NCBI GenBank assembly: GCA_017549205.1
Contig: JAFYVH010000020.1
Coordinates: forward strand, 1 to 64,000
Source of the DNA: Clostridia bacterium
Lineage (GTDB): Bacteria > Bacillota > Clostridia > UBA1381 > UBA9506
DNA: 64,000 nucleotides
Direction of reading: 5' to 3'
Part shown: positions 44,171 to 53,034 of the stretch, one piece after another
Numbering within the stretch: position 1 is the stretch's first letter
How the letters are laid out: each line of letters starts with the position of its first letter
Program-made: the position numbers and the translations under genes
The notes under the pieces: generated by a model
What the model was told of the DNA's origin: nothing
The model's database searches: none
Seen by the model: only the letters and a program-made list of their open reading frames with translations

Positions 44171-45337
44171 TTACCGCAAAACGCGAACACGCAAAACGCC
44201 ATCAATAGCATTCAGCTTTTCTTCAATGTCGCCTGCGATGTCACCATCAATATCCATAATGGTGTAAGCCGCTTCTTTTTTATTCTTATTTGTCATGTTT
44301 AAAATGTTCAACTGCTTTTCAGCAAAGAGCGCTGAAAATTGACTCAGCATGGTGGGAACATTTTTATGCAAAATGGTGATGCGGACAGCACCCTCGCGTT
44401 CAGCATAACAAGCGGGGAAATTCACAGAATTAGTGATGTTACCATTTTCTAAATAATCCACCAGCTCTTGTGCTGCCATCTCGGCACAGTTTTCTTCTGA
44501 TTCAGGAGTGGAAGCACCTAAATGGGGGATGATAACGGTGTTTTCCATAGACAAAACAGCTTCATCAGGGAAATCGGTTACATAGCAGGCAACCTTCTTC
44601 TCTTCAATAGCTGTTGCCAGATGTGCTGCATTCACCAAACCGCCACGGGAAAAGTTCAAAATGCGAACCCCGTCTTTCATCAGCTTTAAGGTGTCTGAAT
44701 TAATCATGTCCTTGGTGGAATCATTAAGGGGAACATGCAAGGTGATATAATCACAACTTGCAAAAACCTCATTCATGTCCTTTGCCTTTTGAATGCTGCG
44801 GGACAGGTGCCAAGCTGAATCAATGGTCAGGTAGGGGTCATAGCCAATAACATCCATGCCCAAATTGTGTGCTGCATTGGCAACCATAACACCAATGGCA
44901 CCCAAACCGATAACGCCCAGCTTTTTACCTTTAATTTCAGGACCGGCAAACTGACCTTTGCCCTTTTCAACCAGCTTGGGAATGTCCGCACCCTTGCCGA
45001 TTAAGGTTTTGGCCCATTCAATACCGCCTACAACATTACGGCTGGCAAGCAACAGACCGGTGATAACCAATTCTTTAACAGCATTGGCGTTGGCACCCGG
45101 TGTGTTAAATACCACGATTCCCTTTTCTGTGCACGCATCAATGGGAATGTTATTCACGCCGGCGCCGGCACGGGCTACCGCCTTTAAATTTTCAGGCAGT
45201 GCCATATCATGCATTGAAAAGCTGCGCAGAATGATGCCGTCGGGATTTTCGCAGGTGTCAGACACCTGATAGGCATCCGGGCTGAACTTGTCAAGACCCT
45301 GGGGCGCAATTTTGTTAAGTGTTAATATCTCAAACAT
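44171..45337 (-). CDS. serA: D-3-phosphoglycerate dehydrogenase
   Basis: 388 aa. NAD-binding GVIGLGAIGVMVANAA near residue 143, substrate region with catalytic Arg in LNFSRGGLVN and His in IIPHLGASTPESEENCAEMA. Residues about 318-388 form an ACT domain (ITILHKNVPTMLSQFSALFA), the serine-binding regulatory module. It oxidises 3-phosphoglycerate in the first step of serine synthesis. The N-terminal region matches the short clostridial SerA type. Sixteen bases after serC. Confidence 0.93.
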   Translation of the reverse strand: MFEILTLNKIAPQGLDKFSPDAYQVSDTCENPDGIILRSFSMHDMALPENLKAVARAGAGVNNIPIDACTEKGIVVFNTPGANANAVKELVITGLLLASRNVVGGIEWAKTLIGKGADIPKLVEKGKGQFAGPEIKGKKLGVIGLGAIGVMVANAAHNLGMDVIGYDPYLTIDSAWHLSRSIQKAKDMNEVFASCDYITLHVPLNDSTKDMINSDTLKLMKDGVRILNFSRGGLVNAAHLATAIEEKKVACYVTDFPDEAVLSMENTVIIPHLGASTPESEENCAEMAAQELVDYLENGNITNSVNFPACYAEREGAVRITILHKNVPTMLSQFSALFAEKQLNILNMTNKNKKEAAYTIMDIDGDIAGDIEEKLNAIDGVLRVRVLR

Positions 45338-45353
45338 AAGTTACCCTCTGCTT

Positions 45354-46430
45354 TCAATTATTTTTTTCAAATTCTTTCATGAATGCCACAAGCTTTTCTA
45401 CACCTTCAACAGGCATAGCGTTATAGATGCTGGCACGCATACCGCCAACGGTGCGGTGACCCTTTAAGTTCACAAAGCCTGCTGCTTTTGCTTCTTTGAT
45501 GAACTTAGCATTCAGCTCGTCAGAATCGGTGACAAACGGCACATTCATTAAAGAACGGTCTTTTGCTACAACGGTTCCGTGGAACATAGATGAGCTGTCA
45601 AGATAATCATATAAAATCTTGGCTTTTTTCAGGTTTATTTCATGCATCGCATCAATGCCGCCCAAAGCTTCAAGCCATTCAAGCACCAGCTTGCAGATGT
45701 AAATGCCATAGGTCGGCGGTGTGTTATACATTGAGCCGTTGTCTGCATGAATCTGATAATTAAACATGGTGGGTGTACCCTCTTTGGAGAAGCCCAAAAG
45801 GTCTTCACGGATAATCACAACCGTCACACCGGCAGGGCCCATGTTTTTCTGTGCGCCTGCATAAAGCATGCCAAACTTTGACACATCAATAGGCTGTGAC
45901 AAAATGTTGGATGAAATATCAGCCACTAAAGGCACATTGCCGGTATCGGGCAGTTCTGTGTAGCGTGTGCCGTAAATGGTGTTATTAAATGTGATGTGAA
46001 AATAGTCTGCATCGGGGGTAAAGGTACTGGGGTCAAGCTCAGGAATGTAAGAAAAGGTCTTATCAGCAGAGCTTGCAACACGATTAACTGTGCCATATTT
46101 CTCTGCTTCTTGAGCTGCTTTTTTAGACCACTGACCTGTGATGACATAGTCTGCCTTGCCTGTTCTCATTAAATTCAGGGGAATCATAGCGAACTGGCTT
46201 GAGGCTCCACCCTGCAAAAACAAAACTTTGTAATTTGTGGGGATGTTCATCAATTTACGCAGAAGTGACTCTGCGCCTTGAATAATTGCTTCATAATCTG
46301 ATGATCGATGACTCATCTCCATAACTGACATGCCGCTGCCGGCACAGTTAAGCATTTCTGCTGCTGCTTTTTCCAAGACTGCTTCCGGCAACATAGAAGG
46401 ACCTGCCGAAAAATTGTACACTCTACTCAT
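45354..46430 (-). CDS. serC: Phosphoserine aminotransferase
   Basis: 358 aa, class V aminotransferase. Starts with the family signature RVYNFSAGPSMLPEAVLEKA; the PLP lysine lies in YAGAQKNMGPAGVTVV; HRTVGGMRASIYNAMP closes the family pattern. It transaminates 3-phosphohydroxypyruvate with glutamate. ATG at 46430 has GGAGGTTG upstream. Cotranscribed with serA; serB is not present. Confidence 0.95.
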   Translation of the reverse strand: MSRVYNFSAGPSMLPEAVLEKAAAEMLNCAGSGMSVMEMSHRSSDYEAIIQGAESLLRKLMNIPTNYKVLFLQGGASSQFAMIPLNLMRTGKADYVITGQWSKKAAQEAEKYGTVNRVASSADKTFSYIPELDPSTFTPDADYFHITFNNTIYGTRYTELPDTGNVPLVADISSNILSQPIDVSKFGMLYAGAQKNMGPAGVTVVIIREDLLGFSKEGTPTMFNYQIHADNGSMYNTPPTYGIYICKLVLEWLEALGGIDAMHEINLKKAKILYDYLDSSSMFHGTVVAKDRSLMNVPFVTDSDELNAKFIKEAKAAGFVNLKGHRTVGGMRASIYNAMPVEGVEKLVAFMKEFEKNN

Positions 46431-46464
46431 TGTGACAACCTCCACTTAATAAAATATTGAATTA

Positions 46465-46493
46465 ATTATATTATAACACTGCCCAAAAGTCAA
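46465..46493 (-). promoter_or_regulatory. Sigma-A promoter of serC-serA
   Basis: Minus strand TTGACT (46488-46493) and TATAAT (46465-46470) with a 17-bp spacer. A second TATAAT seven bases upstream is at the wrong distance. Confidence 0.72.
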
Positions 46494-46599
46494 GGGATTT
46501 TTGCCCTTATTGTGAGAAATGCACAGATTTATCTGATTTTTTTCAAAGATATTTTTTTCTGAAAAAATACAAATTTTTCTTCCCTTTTATAACATTTTA

Positions 46600-46608
46600 T
46601 GTTACAAT
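46600..46608 (+). promoter_or_regulatory. Extended -10 promoter of the ferredoxin gene
   Basis: TGT followed by TACAAT (46603-46608) forms an extended -10; the -35 region is weak. The predicted start, near 46615, would place the leader hairpins at the very 5' end of the mRNA. Confidence 0.5.
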
Positions 46609-46616
46609 GAAAAAAA

Positions 46617-46660
46617 GGCACACAAATGCCCGGTAGCCATCTACCGAATCCATTAGGATT
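46617..46660 (+). ncRNA. Structured ferredoxin leader: three abutting hairpins
   Basis: Three perfect stem-loops follow each other without a spacer base: GGCA-CACAAA-TGCC (46617-46630), CGGTAG-CCAT-CTACCG (46631-46646) and AATCC-ATTA-GGATT (46647-46660). The SD begins about 11 bases later. This fits a cis-acting leader for mRNA stability or regulation; no known riboswitch class is recognised. Confidence 0.5.
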
Positions 46661-46686
46661 TTGACGAACTAAAGGAGGTGTAAAGA

Positions 46687-46857
46687 ATGGCTTACAAAAT
46701 TACAGATGAATGCATCAGCTGTGGTGCTTGCGAGGATCAGTGCCCCGTTAGCTGCATCAGCGCCGGTGACGCTATCTACACAATCGATGCTGACAGCTGC
46801 ATCGATTGCGGTAACTGCGCCGCTGCTTGCCCTGTAGGTGCTCCTCAGGCTGAGTAA
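46687..46857 (+). CDS. 2[4Fe-4S] ferredoxin, clostridial type
   Basis: 56 aa. Two classic CxxCxxCxxxCP clusters: CISCGACEDQCPVSCI and CIDCGNCAAACPVGAP, at residues 9-20 and 38-49. It is the small low-potential electron carrier for pyruvate:ferredoxin oxidoreductase, hydrogenase and similar enzymes. AAAGGAGGTG, an almost complete anti-SD match, lies seven bases before the ATG, and a strong terminator follows, as expected for a very abundant protein with its own mRNA. Confidence 0.96.
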   Translation: MAYKITDECISCGACEDQCPVSCISAGDAIYTIDADSCIDCGNCAAACPVGAPQAE

Positions 46858-46871
46858 TGATGTTACATATG

Positions 46872-46908
46872 AAAAAGGATTGTTGCAGATTTTGCACAAT
46901 CCTTTTTT
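46872..46908 (+). terminator. Terminator after the ferredoxin gene
   Basis: AAAAGGATTGT (46873-46883) pairs with ACAATCCTTTT (46896-46906), followed by T residues. Confidence 0.88.
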
Positions 46909-46957
46909 ATTTATCAGGCTTTTGGCTGTCTTTTGCTTTTTTACCACATTTTGTGCC

Positions 46958-46986
46958 TTGCACACCCCTTTTTTCTTTTGTATAAT
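46958..46986 (+). promoter_or_regulatory. Sigma-A promoter of the 77-aa membrane protein gene
   Basis: TTGCAC (46958-46963) and TATAAT (46981-46986), 17 bp apart, 38 bp before the start codon. Confidence 0.65.
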
Positions 46987-47023
46987 AATGATACAGGTAA
47001 ATTTAATGAATTGAGGGATTAAC

Positions 47024-47257
47024 ATGAAAAAGAGGTCACCAAAAAAGACCGCCGGAACCATGCATAAAACAGCCCGTTTTGTCGTTTGCTACGGTACTTT
47101 GGCTGCGCTTTTTGTGTTGCTCTGCGGTTTTTTGCCGCCCCGAAGCTCTTTTTTGGCCATTTCCATTGGTAAAACGGCTGTGAGTATGTTCGCCCTCTCT
47201 GTCATTGGCGGATTGCTGATAGATGTGATTGCCATGCGGATGGGTCAGCGGCAATAG
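47024..47257 (+). CDS. Small two-helix membrane protein of unknown function
   Basis: 77 aa. A basic N-terminus (MKKRSPKKTAGTMHK) precedes two predicted membrane helices, about residues 19-37 and 45-68, with a short turn containing LPPRSS. No family is recognised. It is real by signal: a promoter with ideal spacing, GAGGGA five bases before the ATG, and a terminator after the stop. It stands alone between the ferredoxin gene and a convergent wall-protein gene. Confidence 0.6.
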   Translation: MKKRSPKKTAGTMHKTARFVVCYGTLAALFVLLCGFLPPRSSFLAISIGKTAVSMFALSVIGGLLIDVIAMRMGQRQ

Positions 47258-47281
47258 ACAAAAGATGATTTTGCACAAAAC

Positions 47282-47326
47282 AAAGACTGCAGAATTGGCT
47301 TTGATGCCTTTTTCTGCAGTCTTTTT
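47282..47326. terminator. Bidirectional terminator between convergent genes
   Basis: A 13-bp perfect stem (47282-47294 with 47312-47324) with a 17-base loop; T residues follow on the plus strand and the minus-strand gene ends 17 bases away. Confidence 0.8.
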
Positions 47327-47342
47327 ATGTTTTCTTTAGAGT

Positions 47343-48368
47343 TTACTCCAAAACATACACACGGGCGGTTCTCCGTCCAAATTTGTAACATTCTGAAGTT
47401 GTGTTATAAAACAGGTCAATCCGATTGCCCTTAATGGCGCCACCGGTATCGCCGGCAACAGCATAGCCATAAACCCAGGCACCATCGGGAGATTCAATAT
47501 AAAGCTTAGAGCCTAAGGGAATCACACGGGGGTCAACGGCAATAACTCCGTAATTAGCCGGACGACCGGAAGCCGTGCGGTTACCCACATTGTAGCTATA
47601 GGCTGTGGCTGTGCAATCAATCACCTTTTTAACCTTGAGTTCAGAGGTGGAAGCTGTCACAATTTTATTGCCCTGAACGCCTTCTTCCACAACAGCATCA
47701 ACAGGCGCTACCAAAATGGTTTCAGAAACTGCCTCACGACCAATTTCTTCACCATCTTTTGTGGTGACCTTATAGGTTACCTCGCAGGTACCATCCTTAC
47801 CCTCGGTGATGGGCACCGAATGGTTTGCAAATTTATCATAGTTCGGAATAACGATTGTGTTATAAGGCTTGGTTTCAACGCGCTTTTCTTCCGTCACCTT
47901 CACACGATAAATCCGTGCATTCATAGCATCTTTTACAGGGGTATCCGGCCAGGGCAGCATCTCGTCATGTTCGCCCACAGTCACGCCACATTCTGCCAGC
48001 GCATCGGCTAAAATTGGCTCGCAACTGTAAATATCACGGGTAACACCATCAACTGTTAAAACAATTTTTTTAGCTCGCTCAACCACAATGGTTGCGTTGT
48101 TTCGCAAGAACGAATGAAGCGGTGCCGAAATTCTGTCACCCGCATTTAAAACAATGCCTTGCTCTGCCAAAAATTCTTCTACATAAACGCGGCTGGTGGT
48201 TACCTGTCGGTTTTCTTCTCCAATAACCAATGTAACATCTTTTGTCACAACAAAGCCGAAAAGCATCGAGGTAACAGCCATTAAAATAACCAATGTACTG
48301 AAAGTCACCAATATGTTACGCTTTGAAATTAACTTTTTGAGTGTCTGATTATGCAACACGATATCCAC
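47343..48368 (-). CDS. YabE-like wall protein: DUF348 repeats, G5 and 3D domains
   Basis: About 341 aa. One N-terminal membrane helix (LVTFSTLVILMAVTSMLFGF) is followed by two DUF348 repeats (VTLVIGEENRQVTTSRVYVEEFL and KIVLTVDGVTRDIYSCEPILADAL), a G5 domain, and a C-terminal 3D domain with its three conserved Asp (AVDPRVIPLG, AVAGDTGGAIKG, RIDLFY). Members resemble resuscitation-promoting factors and act as lytic transglycosylases or wall remodelling proteins. The start is uncertain: GTG 48368 and GTG 48359 both follow AAAGGA at non-ideal distances, and the frame stays open to 48401. Confidence 0.85.
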   Translation of the reverse strand: MDIVLHNQTLKKLISKRNILVTFSTLVILMAVTSMLFGFVVTKDVTLVIGEENRQVTTSRVYVEEFLAEQGIVLNAGDRISAPLHSFLRNNATIVVERAKKIVLTVDGVTRDIYSCEPILADALAECGVTVGEHDEMLPWPDTPVKDAMNARIYRVKVTEEKRVETKPYNTIVIPNYDKFANHSVPITEGKDGTCEVTYKVTTKDGEEIGREAVSETILVAPVDAVVEEGVQGNKIVTASTSELKVKKVIDCTATAYSYNVGNRTASGRPANYGVIAVDPRVIPLGSKLYIESPDGAWVYGYAVAGDTGGAIKGNRIDLFYNTTSECYKFGRRTARVYVLE

Positions 48369-48468
48369 ACATCCTTTCTGTTTCAGCATATGAAAAACCA
48401 TCGTAAATAATCACAAAAATATAACGCATTTGTTACAAAATTGTTTCATTTTCAAAAACGCAGGGACT

Positions 48469-48497
48469 ATTATAAAACATTTTCAGTCAAAAGTCAA
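48469..48497 (-). promoter_or_regulatory. Sigma-A promoter of the YabE-like gene
   Basis: Minus strand TTGACT (48492-48497) and TATAAT (48469-48474), 17-bp spacer. A second TTGACT lies seven bases inside the spacer. The leader is about 95 bases long. Confidence 0.68.
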
Positions 48498-48650
48498 ACA
48501 ATTTTATTATTTTAAGCAGAAAACATTCATGTGTTTTCCCGATAATTTGTTGCAAAAGCATGTCAAAATCCCTATGCCCAGTAGTTTATCGCTATTTTTG
48601 TAAAAATATACCATTTTTATGTGTTTTTTTCGTTTTTTGCTTTGATTTCA

Positions 48651-48679
48651 TTGACCGATAGCTGTTTTTATGATAAAAT
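48651..48679 (+). promoter_or_regulatory. Sigma-A promoter of addB
   Basis: TTGACC (48651-48656) and TAAAAT (48674-48679), 17 bp apart, about 63 bp before the addB ATG. Confidence 0.68.
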
Positions 48680-48742
48680 ACAGATAGTTTAACAGGTTAT
48701 TTTTACATGCAAATAAATGTAATTTTTAAAGGAGGCAACACC

Positions 48743-51700
48743 ATGGCTATCACCCTGATTTTTGGTGAATCCGGCACAGGTAAAAGTGAATATTGTCAAA
48801 ATACCATGCTCGCATTACACGGTCAGGGCGTTAAAACCATAATGATTGTTCCCGAACAGTTTGCCCACTCTGCTGAGGCCCTTTTAATTAAGCGAAACGG
48901 CTTTATAACCGAGGGCTTTGAGGCCACATCTTTTAAGCGGTTAGCTCACAGGGTGCTTCAAAAAAACGGTATATTAAAAGGAAGCATTACAACCATTGGC
49001 AAAAGCATGCTGCTGGCCAAGGTTGTTTTGAGCCTTTCCAAAGACTTAAAATTATACCGTGAGGCTGCCCTTAGACCCGGTTTCGTGGAGGCAACACTCT
49101 CCTTTATTGCCGATTGCAAGCGCTCTTCTGTCACGCCGGAACAGTTGCAGACGGCAGCAGATGAAAAAAACGCCCATCTCTCTATGAAAATCTCTGAACT
49201 TTCTTCTATTTATAAAGCCTACCAAACAGCATTAGACACCGGGTATACCGACGGCGATGACTATGTGACCATGCTGGCACAAAACGACGAGCTGACTGCC
49301 CTTTTTCGCGGTGTTCACATTTTTGTCGATGAATTTGTTTGGTTCAGCGGGGCCGAGTTTGATTGTCTGCGCGCCCTTGCAAAAGCTGGTGCAGAGCTTT
49401 ATGTCACATTGGGAACTGCCACAGCTGACAAAGGCGGCATTTTTGAGCCGGTTTCAAGGACAGCACATCAGCTGATGAACATGGCCAAAACCATTGGTGT
49501 TCCCCTTGCTACCCCCATATATTTAACAGAAAAACATCGTTTTGCCGAAAGTCCCGAACTGGCACATTTTGAGGCTGAATATCACCATTATCCACCCAAG
49601 GCATACCCGCACGAAACAAAAAACCTTTCCTTATATATAGCACCTGATTTATACACCGAGGTGCAGGCTTTGGCTGCTGCCATTTGTCAAACCGTTCAAA
49701 AGCACGGACTTCATTACCGTGACATTGCCATTATTGCCGGGGATGTTTCTGTGTATGAAGATTTGATTAAAACCGTTTTCCCCGTGTATGACATTCCTGT
49801 TTTTATAGACCAAAAAAGGCCGCTTTTGTCTCACCCCATCATTGTGATGCTTGCTTCCCTTTTGGATATCATAGTAGACGGTTTGGAAACAGAGAGCCTT
49901 TTGGCCTATTGCAAAACCGGTTACAGCGGTCTTTCTTTAGAAGAAACAGACCTTTTGGAAAACTTTGCATTGGCAGGTCGCTTAAAACAAAAGGACTGGC
50001 TTAATGACAGTCGCTTTTTAAAGCGGGCTGATTCTGTTTTTTATCAGACCGAAAATGTTGACGAATCCCATGCCCAAGAGGCTACACGGCTCCTTATCTT
50101 GCGGGATCGCCTCATGACACCCATTCAAAACCTGCAAGTGGCTTTGTCACAGAGCAAGCAGGTTGCCCACCGCGCCGCTACAATCTTTTCCTTTTTAGAA
50201 GAAATAAAGCTCTGTCAAACTGTGCAGACAGAAATTGACTTTTTAAAGGCAGAGGGCAATTTGCAACAGGCCAAAGAGCATGGCGAAATTTATAATTTAC
50301 TCATCACCCTGTTGGACGAGTTGGTCCTTTGCCTTGGCGAAGAGCAAATCGGCCTTGAGCGTCTGCGCTCTATTTTGCTTGTCGGCTTGGCCCAATGTGA
50401 AATGTCTATCATCCCCCCAGCATGCGACCAGGTCTTTTTCGGGAATACGACACGCTCTTTGGTTAAAAATGTGAAAGCGCTTTTTATTATAGGTGCCAAA
50501 GACAATGCCTTTCCTGCTCCTCCTATAAAGGAAGGGATTTTAAAAGATGACGAACGCCGCTTTTTAGAAGATATGGGCATTGTTTTGGGGCCCGATGCCA
50601 AAAAGGTGGCTTTTTACAATCAATATCAAGTTTATAACACCTTAAATATCAGCCACAATTTTATGTATGTCAGCTATGCCGTTGCCGACCATGAGGGAAA
50701 GGGTCTGCGTCCCTCTCCGCTGATTGACCGTTTGAGAAAGCTTTTTCCCCAATTAACCGAAAGGGATAACCTTTCAGAGCCTCCCGCACCGGAGCAAGTA
50801 ATTGCCGGCAAGGCTTCGGCATGGCAATATATGCTGGAGCATTTTAAAGAAGAAACACCTGCCGTTTTGGCTCTGAAGACCTTTTTTGAAAAAGATGAAG
50901 ATTATGGTGAGTTCTACTGCGCTCTCCTGCGCCATTGTCGTTACACAAACGAGGCGCAAAATCTTTCGCCTGCTATTGCCCAGGCTCTTTACGGAACAAA
51001 TCTGCGGGGCAGTGTGAGCCAATTAGAGCGATTCAGCAACTGTCCTTTTTCATATTTTATGCAATATGGACTCCGGGCAAAAGAACGCAAAATTTTAAAA
51101 ATTGATGCACCTGATGTGGGCAGTCTGTTGCACAAATTGGTTGAAATTGCCTCCCTTGAACTTCAAAAGCAAGGGCAGGGCTTTGCCGATTTAACCGAAA
51201 AAACTGCAGTGCAACTGGCTGAAAAAGCGGTGGATGAATTATTTACCGACGTTTTTATTAAGGAACTATACTCTCAAAATCGATTGGCAGCACTCATTGG
51301 TCAGCTGAAATCCTCACTTGCAAAAATGCTGATGGTGCTCTCGACCCATGTTAAGAGAGGTGAATTTGAACCCTGTGCCTTTGAGGTGGCTTTTGACAAA
51401 AATGGCGAGCTACCCCCTGTCACCATCCCCTTGCCCTCAGGTGAAACCATAACCTTAATCGGTCGCATTGACCGCATTGACACATTAAAGCAAAATGCCA
51501 CAGTTTATATTAAAATTATCGATTACAAAACCGGCAGCAAAACCTTTAGCTTAAGTGACATTTACAATCGTCTCTCTTTGCAGCTTGCTGTTTATCTCAT
51601 CGCTGCAGAGCAAGGAGGCAGCAATTTGTTTGGTACAAAGCCCGCCCCTGCAGGCATGTTTTATTTCCGCTTGGCCGACCAGACGGTTGATGCAAGTCAA

Positions 51701-52108
51701 AATGCTGAAGACGCCATGCTGAAGCAATTTAAAATGAGTGGTCTTTTGCTTAAAGATGCTGATATCGTTCGCGCTATGGATAAAGGCATTTCAGGCTATT
51801 CGGCCATTATCCCCGCTCACATGAAGCAAGATGGAACCCTTTCAGAAAAAAGCGGCAGTTATGCCACCATGGAGCAATTTGACAAGCTAAAAGACTATGT
51901 TAAGAAAACGGCAGGCAAAATTGGTGCTGAAATCTTAAAAGGCACCTCTTCCATTTATCCTTGCAAAAGCAATCAGGCTCTGCCCTGCCGCTATTGTAAA
52001 TACCACGCCGTTTGCTCTTTTGACCCTGAAAAAGATGACTATCGGATTGCACATCCTTTAAAGGACGAATTTATCTGGTCAGAGCTTGAAAACCATTTAG
52101 AGTTCTAA
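48743..52108 (+). CDS. addB: ATP-dependent helicase/nuclease subunit B (AddB)
   Basis: 1121 aa. Walker A FGESGTGKSEYC at the start, a helicase-like body with degenerate motifs, then a RecB-type nuclease domain (VGSLLHKLVEIASLELQ, IKIIDYKTGSKTF). The AddB iron-sulphur staple is visible as NCPFSYFMQYGLR near residue 770 and the C-terminal triad PCRYCKYHAVCSF. Partner of AddA for double-strand break resection and Chi recognition. ATG at 48743 has AAAGGAGG; the longer upstream frame has no SD. Separated from addA by 35 kb and in opposite orientation. Confidence 0.93.
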   Translation: MAITLIFGESGTGKSEYCQNTMLALHGQGVKTIMIVPEQFAHSAEALLIKRNGFITEGFEATSFKRLAHRVLQKNGILKGSITTIGKSMLLAKVVLSLSKDLKLYREAALRPGFVEATLSFIADCKRSSVTPEQLQTAADEKNAHLSMKISELSSIYKAYQTALDTGYTDGDDYVTMLAQNDELTALFRGVHIFVDEFVWFSGAEFDCLRALAKAGAELYVTLGTATADKGGIFEPVSRTAHQLMNMAKTIGVPLATPIYLTEKHRFAESPELAHFEAEYHHYPPKAYPHETKNLSLYIAPDLYTEVQALAAAICQTVQKHGLHYRDIAIIAGDVSVYEDLIKTVFPVYDIPVFIDQKRPLLSHPIIVMLASLLDIIVDGLETESLLAYCKTGYSGLSLEETDLLENFALAGRLKQKDWLNDSRFLKRADSVFYQTENVDESHAQEATRLLILRDRLMTPIQNLQVALSQSKQVAHRAATIFSFLEEIKLCQTVQTEIDFLKAEGNLQQAKEHGEIYNLLITLLDELVLCLGEEQIGLERLRSILLVGLAQCEMSIIPPACDQVFFGNTTRSLVKNVKALFIIGAKDNAFPAPPIKEGILKDDERRFLEDMGIVLGPDAKKVAFYNQYQVYNTLNISHNFMYVSYAVADHEGKGLRPSPLIDRLRKLFPQLTERDNLSEPPAPEQVIAGKASAWQYMLEHFKEETPAVLALKTFFEKDEDYGEFYCALLRHCRYTNEAQNLSPAIAQALYGTNLRGSVSQLERFSNCPFSYFMQYGLRAKERKILKIDAPDVGSLLHKLVEIASLELQKQGQGFADLTEKTAVQLAEKAVDELFTDVFIKELYSQNRLAALIGQLKSSLAKMLMVLSTHVKRGEFEPCAFEVAFDKNGELPPVTIPLPSGETITLIGRIDRIDTLKQNATVYIKIIDYKTGSKTFSLSDIYNRLSLQLAVYLIAAEQGGSNLFGTKPAPAGMFYFRLADQTVDASQNAEDAMLKQFKMSGLLLKDADIVRAMDKGISGYSAIIPAHMKQDGTLSEKSGSYATMEQFDKLKDYVKKTAGKIGAEILKGTSSIYPCKSNQALPCRYCKYHAVCSFDPEKDDYRIAHPLKDEFIWSELENHLEF

Positions 52109-52119
52109 TCTCTTCTTCA

Positions 52120-52148
52120 TTGACACAGGAGAAAAAATTTGCTATAAT
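52120..52148 (+). promoter_or_regulatory. Perfect sigma-A promoter of coaX
   Basis: TTGACA (52120-52125) and TATAAT (52143-52148) have a 17-bp spacer, starting 12 bases after the addB stop. Confidence 0.78.
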
Positions 52149-52170
52149 AGGCAGAGTGAGGAGAATGACT

Positions 52171-52962
52171 ATGATTTTAACCATTGACATTGGTAATACA
52201 AATATTGTTTTAGGCGGTTTTATCCGGCATGAGTTACAGTTTACAGCCCGCATTGCCACCAACGCCTTCATCACGGAAGATGAATATGCCGCTAAAATTC
52301 AAAGCGTTTTAGTGCTCCATCAGGTGACAGACGCCATAGAGGGCGCCATCATTTCCTCGGTTGTGCCCCCGTTAAACACCGTGATGAAAAAAGCACTGCG
52401 CATTGTGTGTGGCGTCGAGGCACTTTTGGTAGAGCCGGGCATTAAAACCGGGGTTAACCTGTTGTTTGATAACCCTGCCGCAACCGGCGCTGACCTGATT
52501 TGCGCCTGTGCTGCCGCCAAACAATTATATTGTTCCCCTGCTTTAATTATTGACATTGGCACAGCCACCAAAATTTTACTCATTAATAAAGATGGTGCAT
52601 TAATTGGTGCATCGATTATCCCCGGCGTTGAAATCGGCTTAAAGGCACTGGCCTCCGGCACGGCACAACTGCCGCAAATCAGTTTAGAGGCACCGCCCTC
52701 TGTCATCGGCAAAAACACCATCGACTGCATGCGCTCCGGCGTTGTGTTTGGTAACGCCTCTCTTTTAGACGGCATGATTGACCGCTTTAATGAGGAAATG
52801 GGCGAAGAGCTCCCTGTGATTGCAACAGGCGGTTTGGCCCCCACTATCATTCCCCATTGCAAGCACACATTTATTTGCGATCATGACCTGGTTTTAAAGG
52901 GACTGGACATTATCTATGAAAAAAACTGTTCATTGACAAACGAAAAATCGAAACGGTCTTAA
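52171..52962 (+). CDS. coaX: Type III pantothenate kinase CoaX
   Basis: 263 aa, ASKHA fold. Phosphate-binding motifs: LTIDIGNTNIVLGGF at the start, NPAATGADLICACAAAK with the substrate-binding Asp near residue 107, IIDIGTATKIL, and IIPGVEIGLKAL. It phosphorylates pantothenate, committing it to coenzyme A, and unlike types I/II needs a monovalent cation. ATG at 52171 is preferred because GAGGAG lies seven bases upstream; the perfect promoter overlaps the start of the longer frame. It is followed by a vitamin-type ECF substrate protein. Confidence 0.92.
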   Translation: MILTIDIGNTNIVLGGFIRHELQFTARIATNAFITEDEYAAKIQSVLVLHQVTDAIEGAIISSVVPPLNTVMKKALRIVCGVEALLVEPGIKTGVNLLFDNPAATGADLICACAAAKQLYCSPALIIDIGTATKILLINKDGALIGASIIPGVEIGLKALASGTAQLPQISLEAPPSVIGKNTIDCMRSGVVFGNASLLDGMIDRFNEEMGEELPVIATGGLAPTIIPHCKHTFICDHDLVLKGLDIIYEKNCSLTNEKSKRS

Positions 52963-52984
52963 AAACCACTTTAATGGTTTTTAA
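52959..52984 (+). terminator. Weak hairpin between coaX and the ECF S component
   Basis: TTAAAAACCA (52959-52968) pairs with TGGTTTTTAA (52975-52984). AT-rich with no clean T run beyond; it may only partly terminate, allowing lower expression of the next gene. Confidence 0.45.
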
Positions 52985-53034
52985 ATAAAATTATGCGTTG
53001 TATCACAAATGTGAACGACAGCAAGGAGGATTTT

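Larger units (their letters stand above)
48369..48742. other. 374-base divergent intergenic region
   Basis: AT-rich spacer between the YabE-like gene and addB. It holds one promoter for each direction and no reading frame with an SD. The stretch 48500-48640 shows nothing I can name. Confidence 0.6.
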
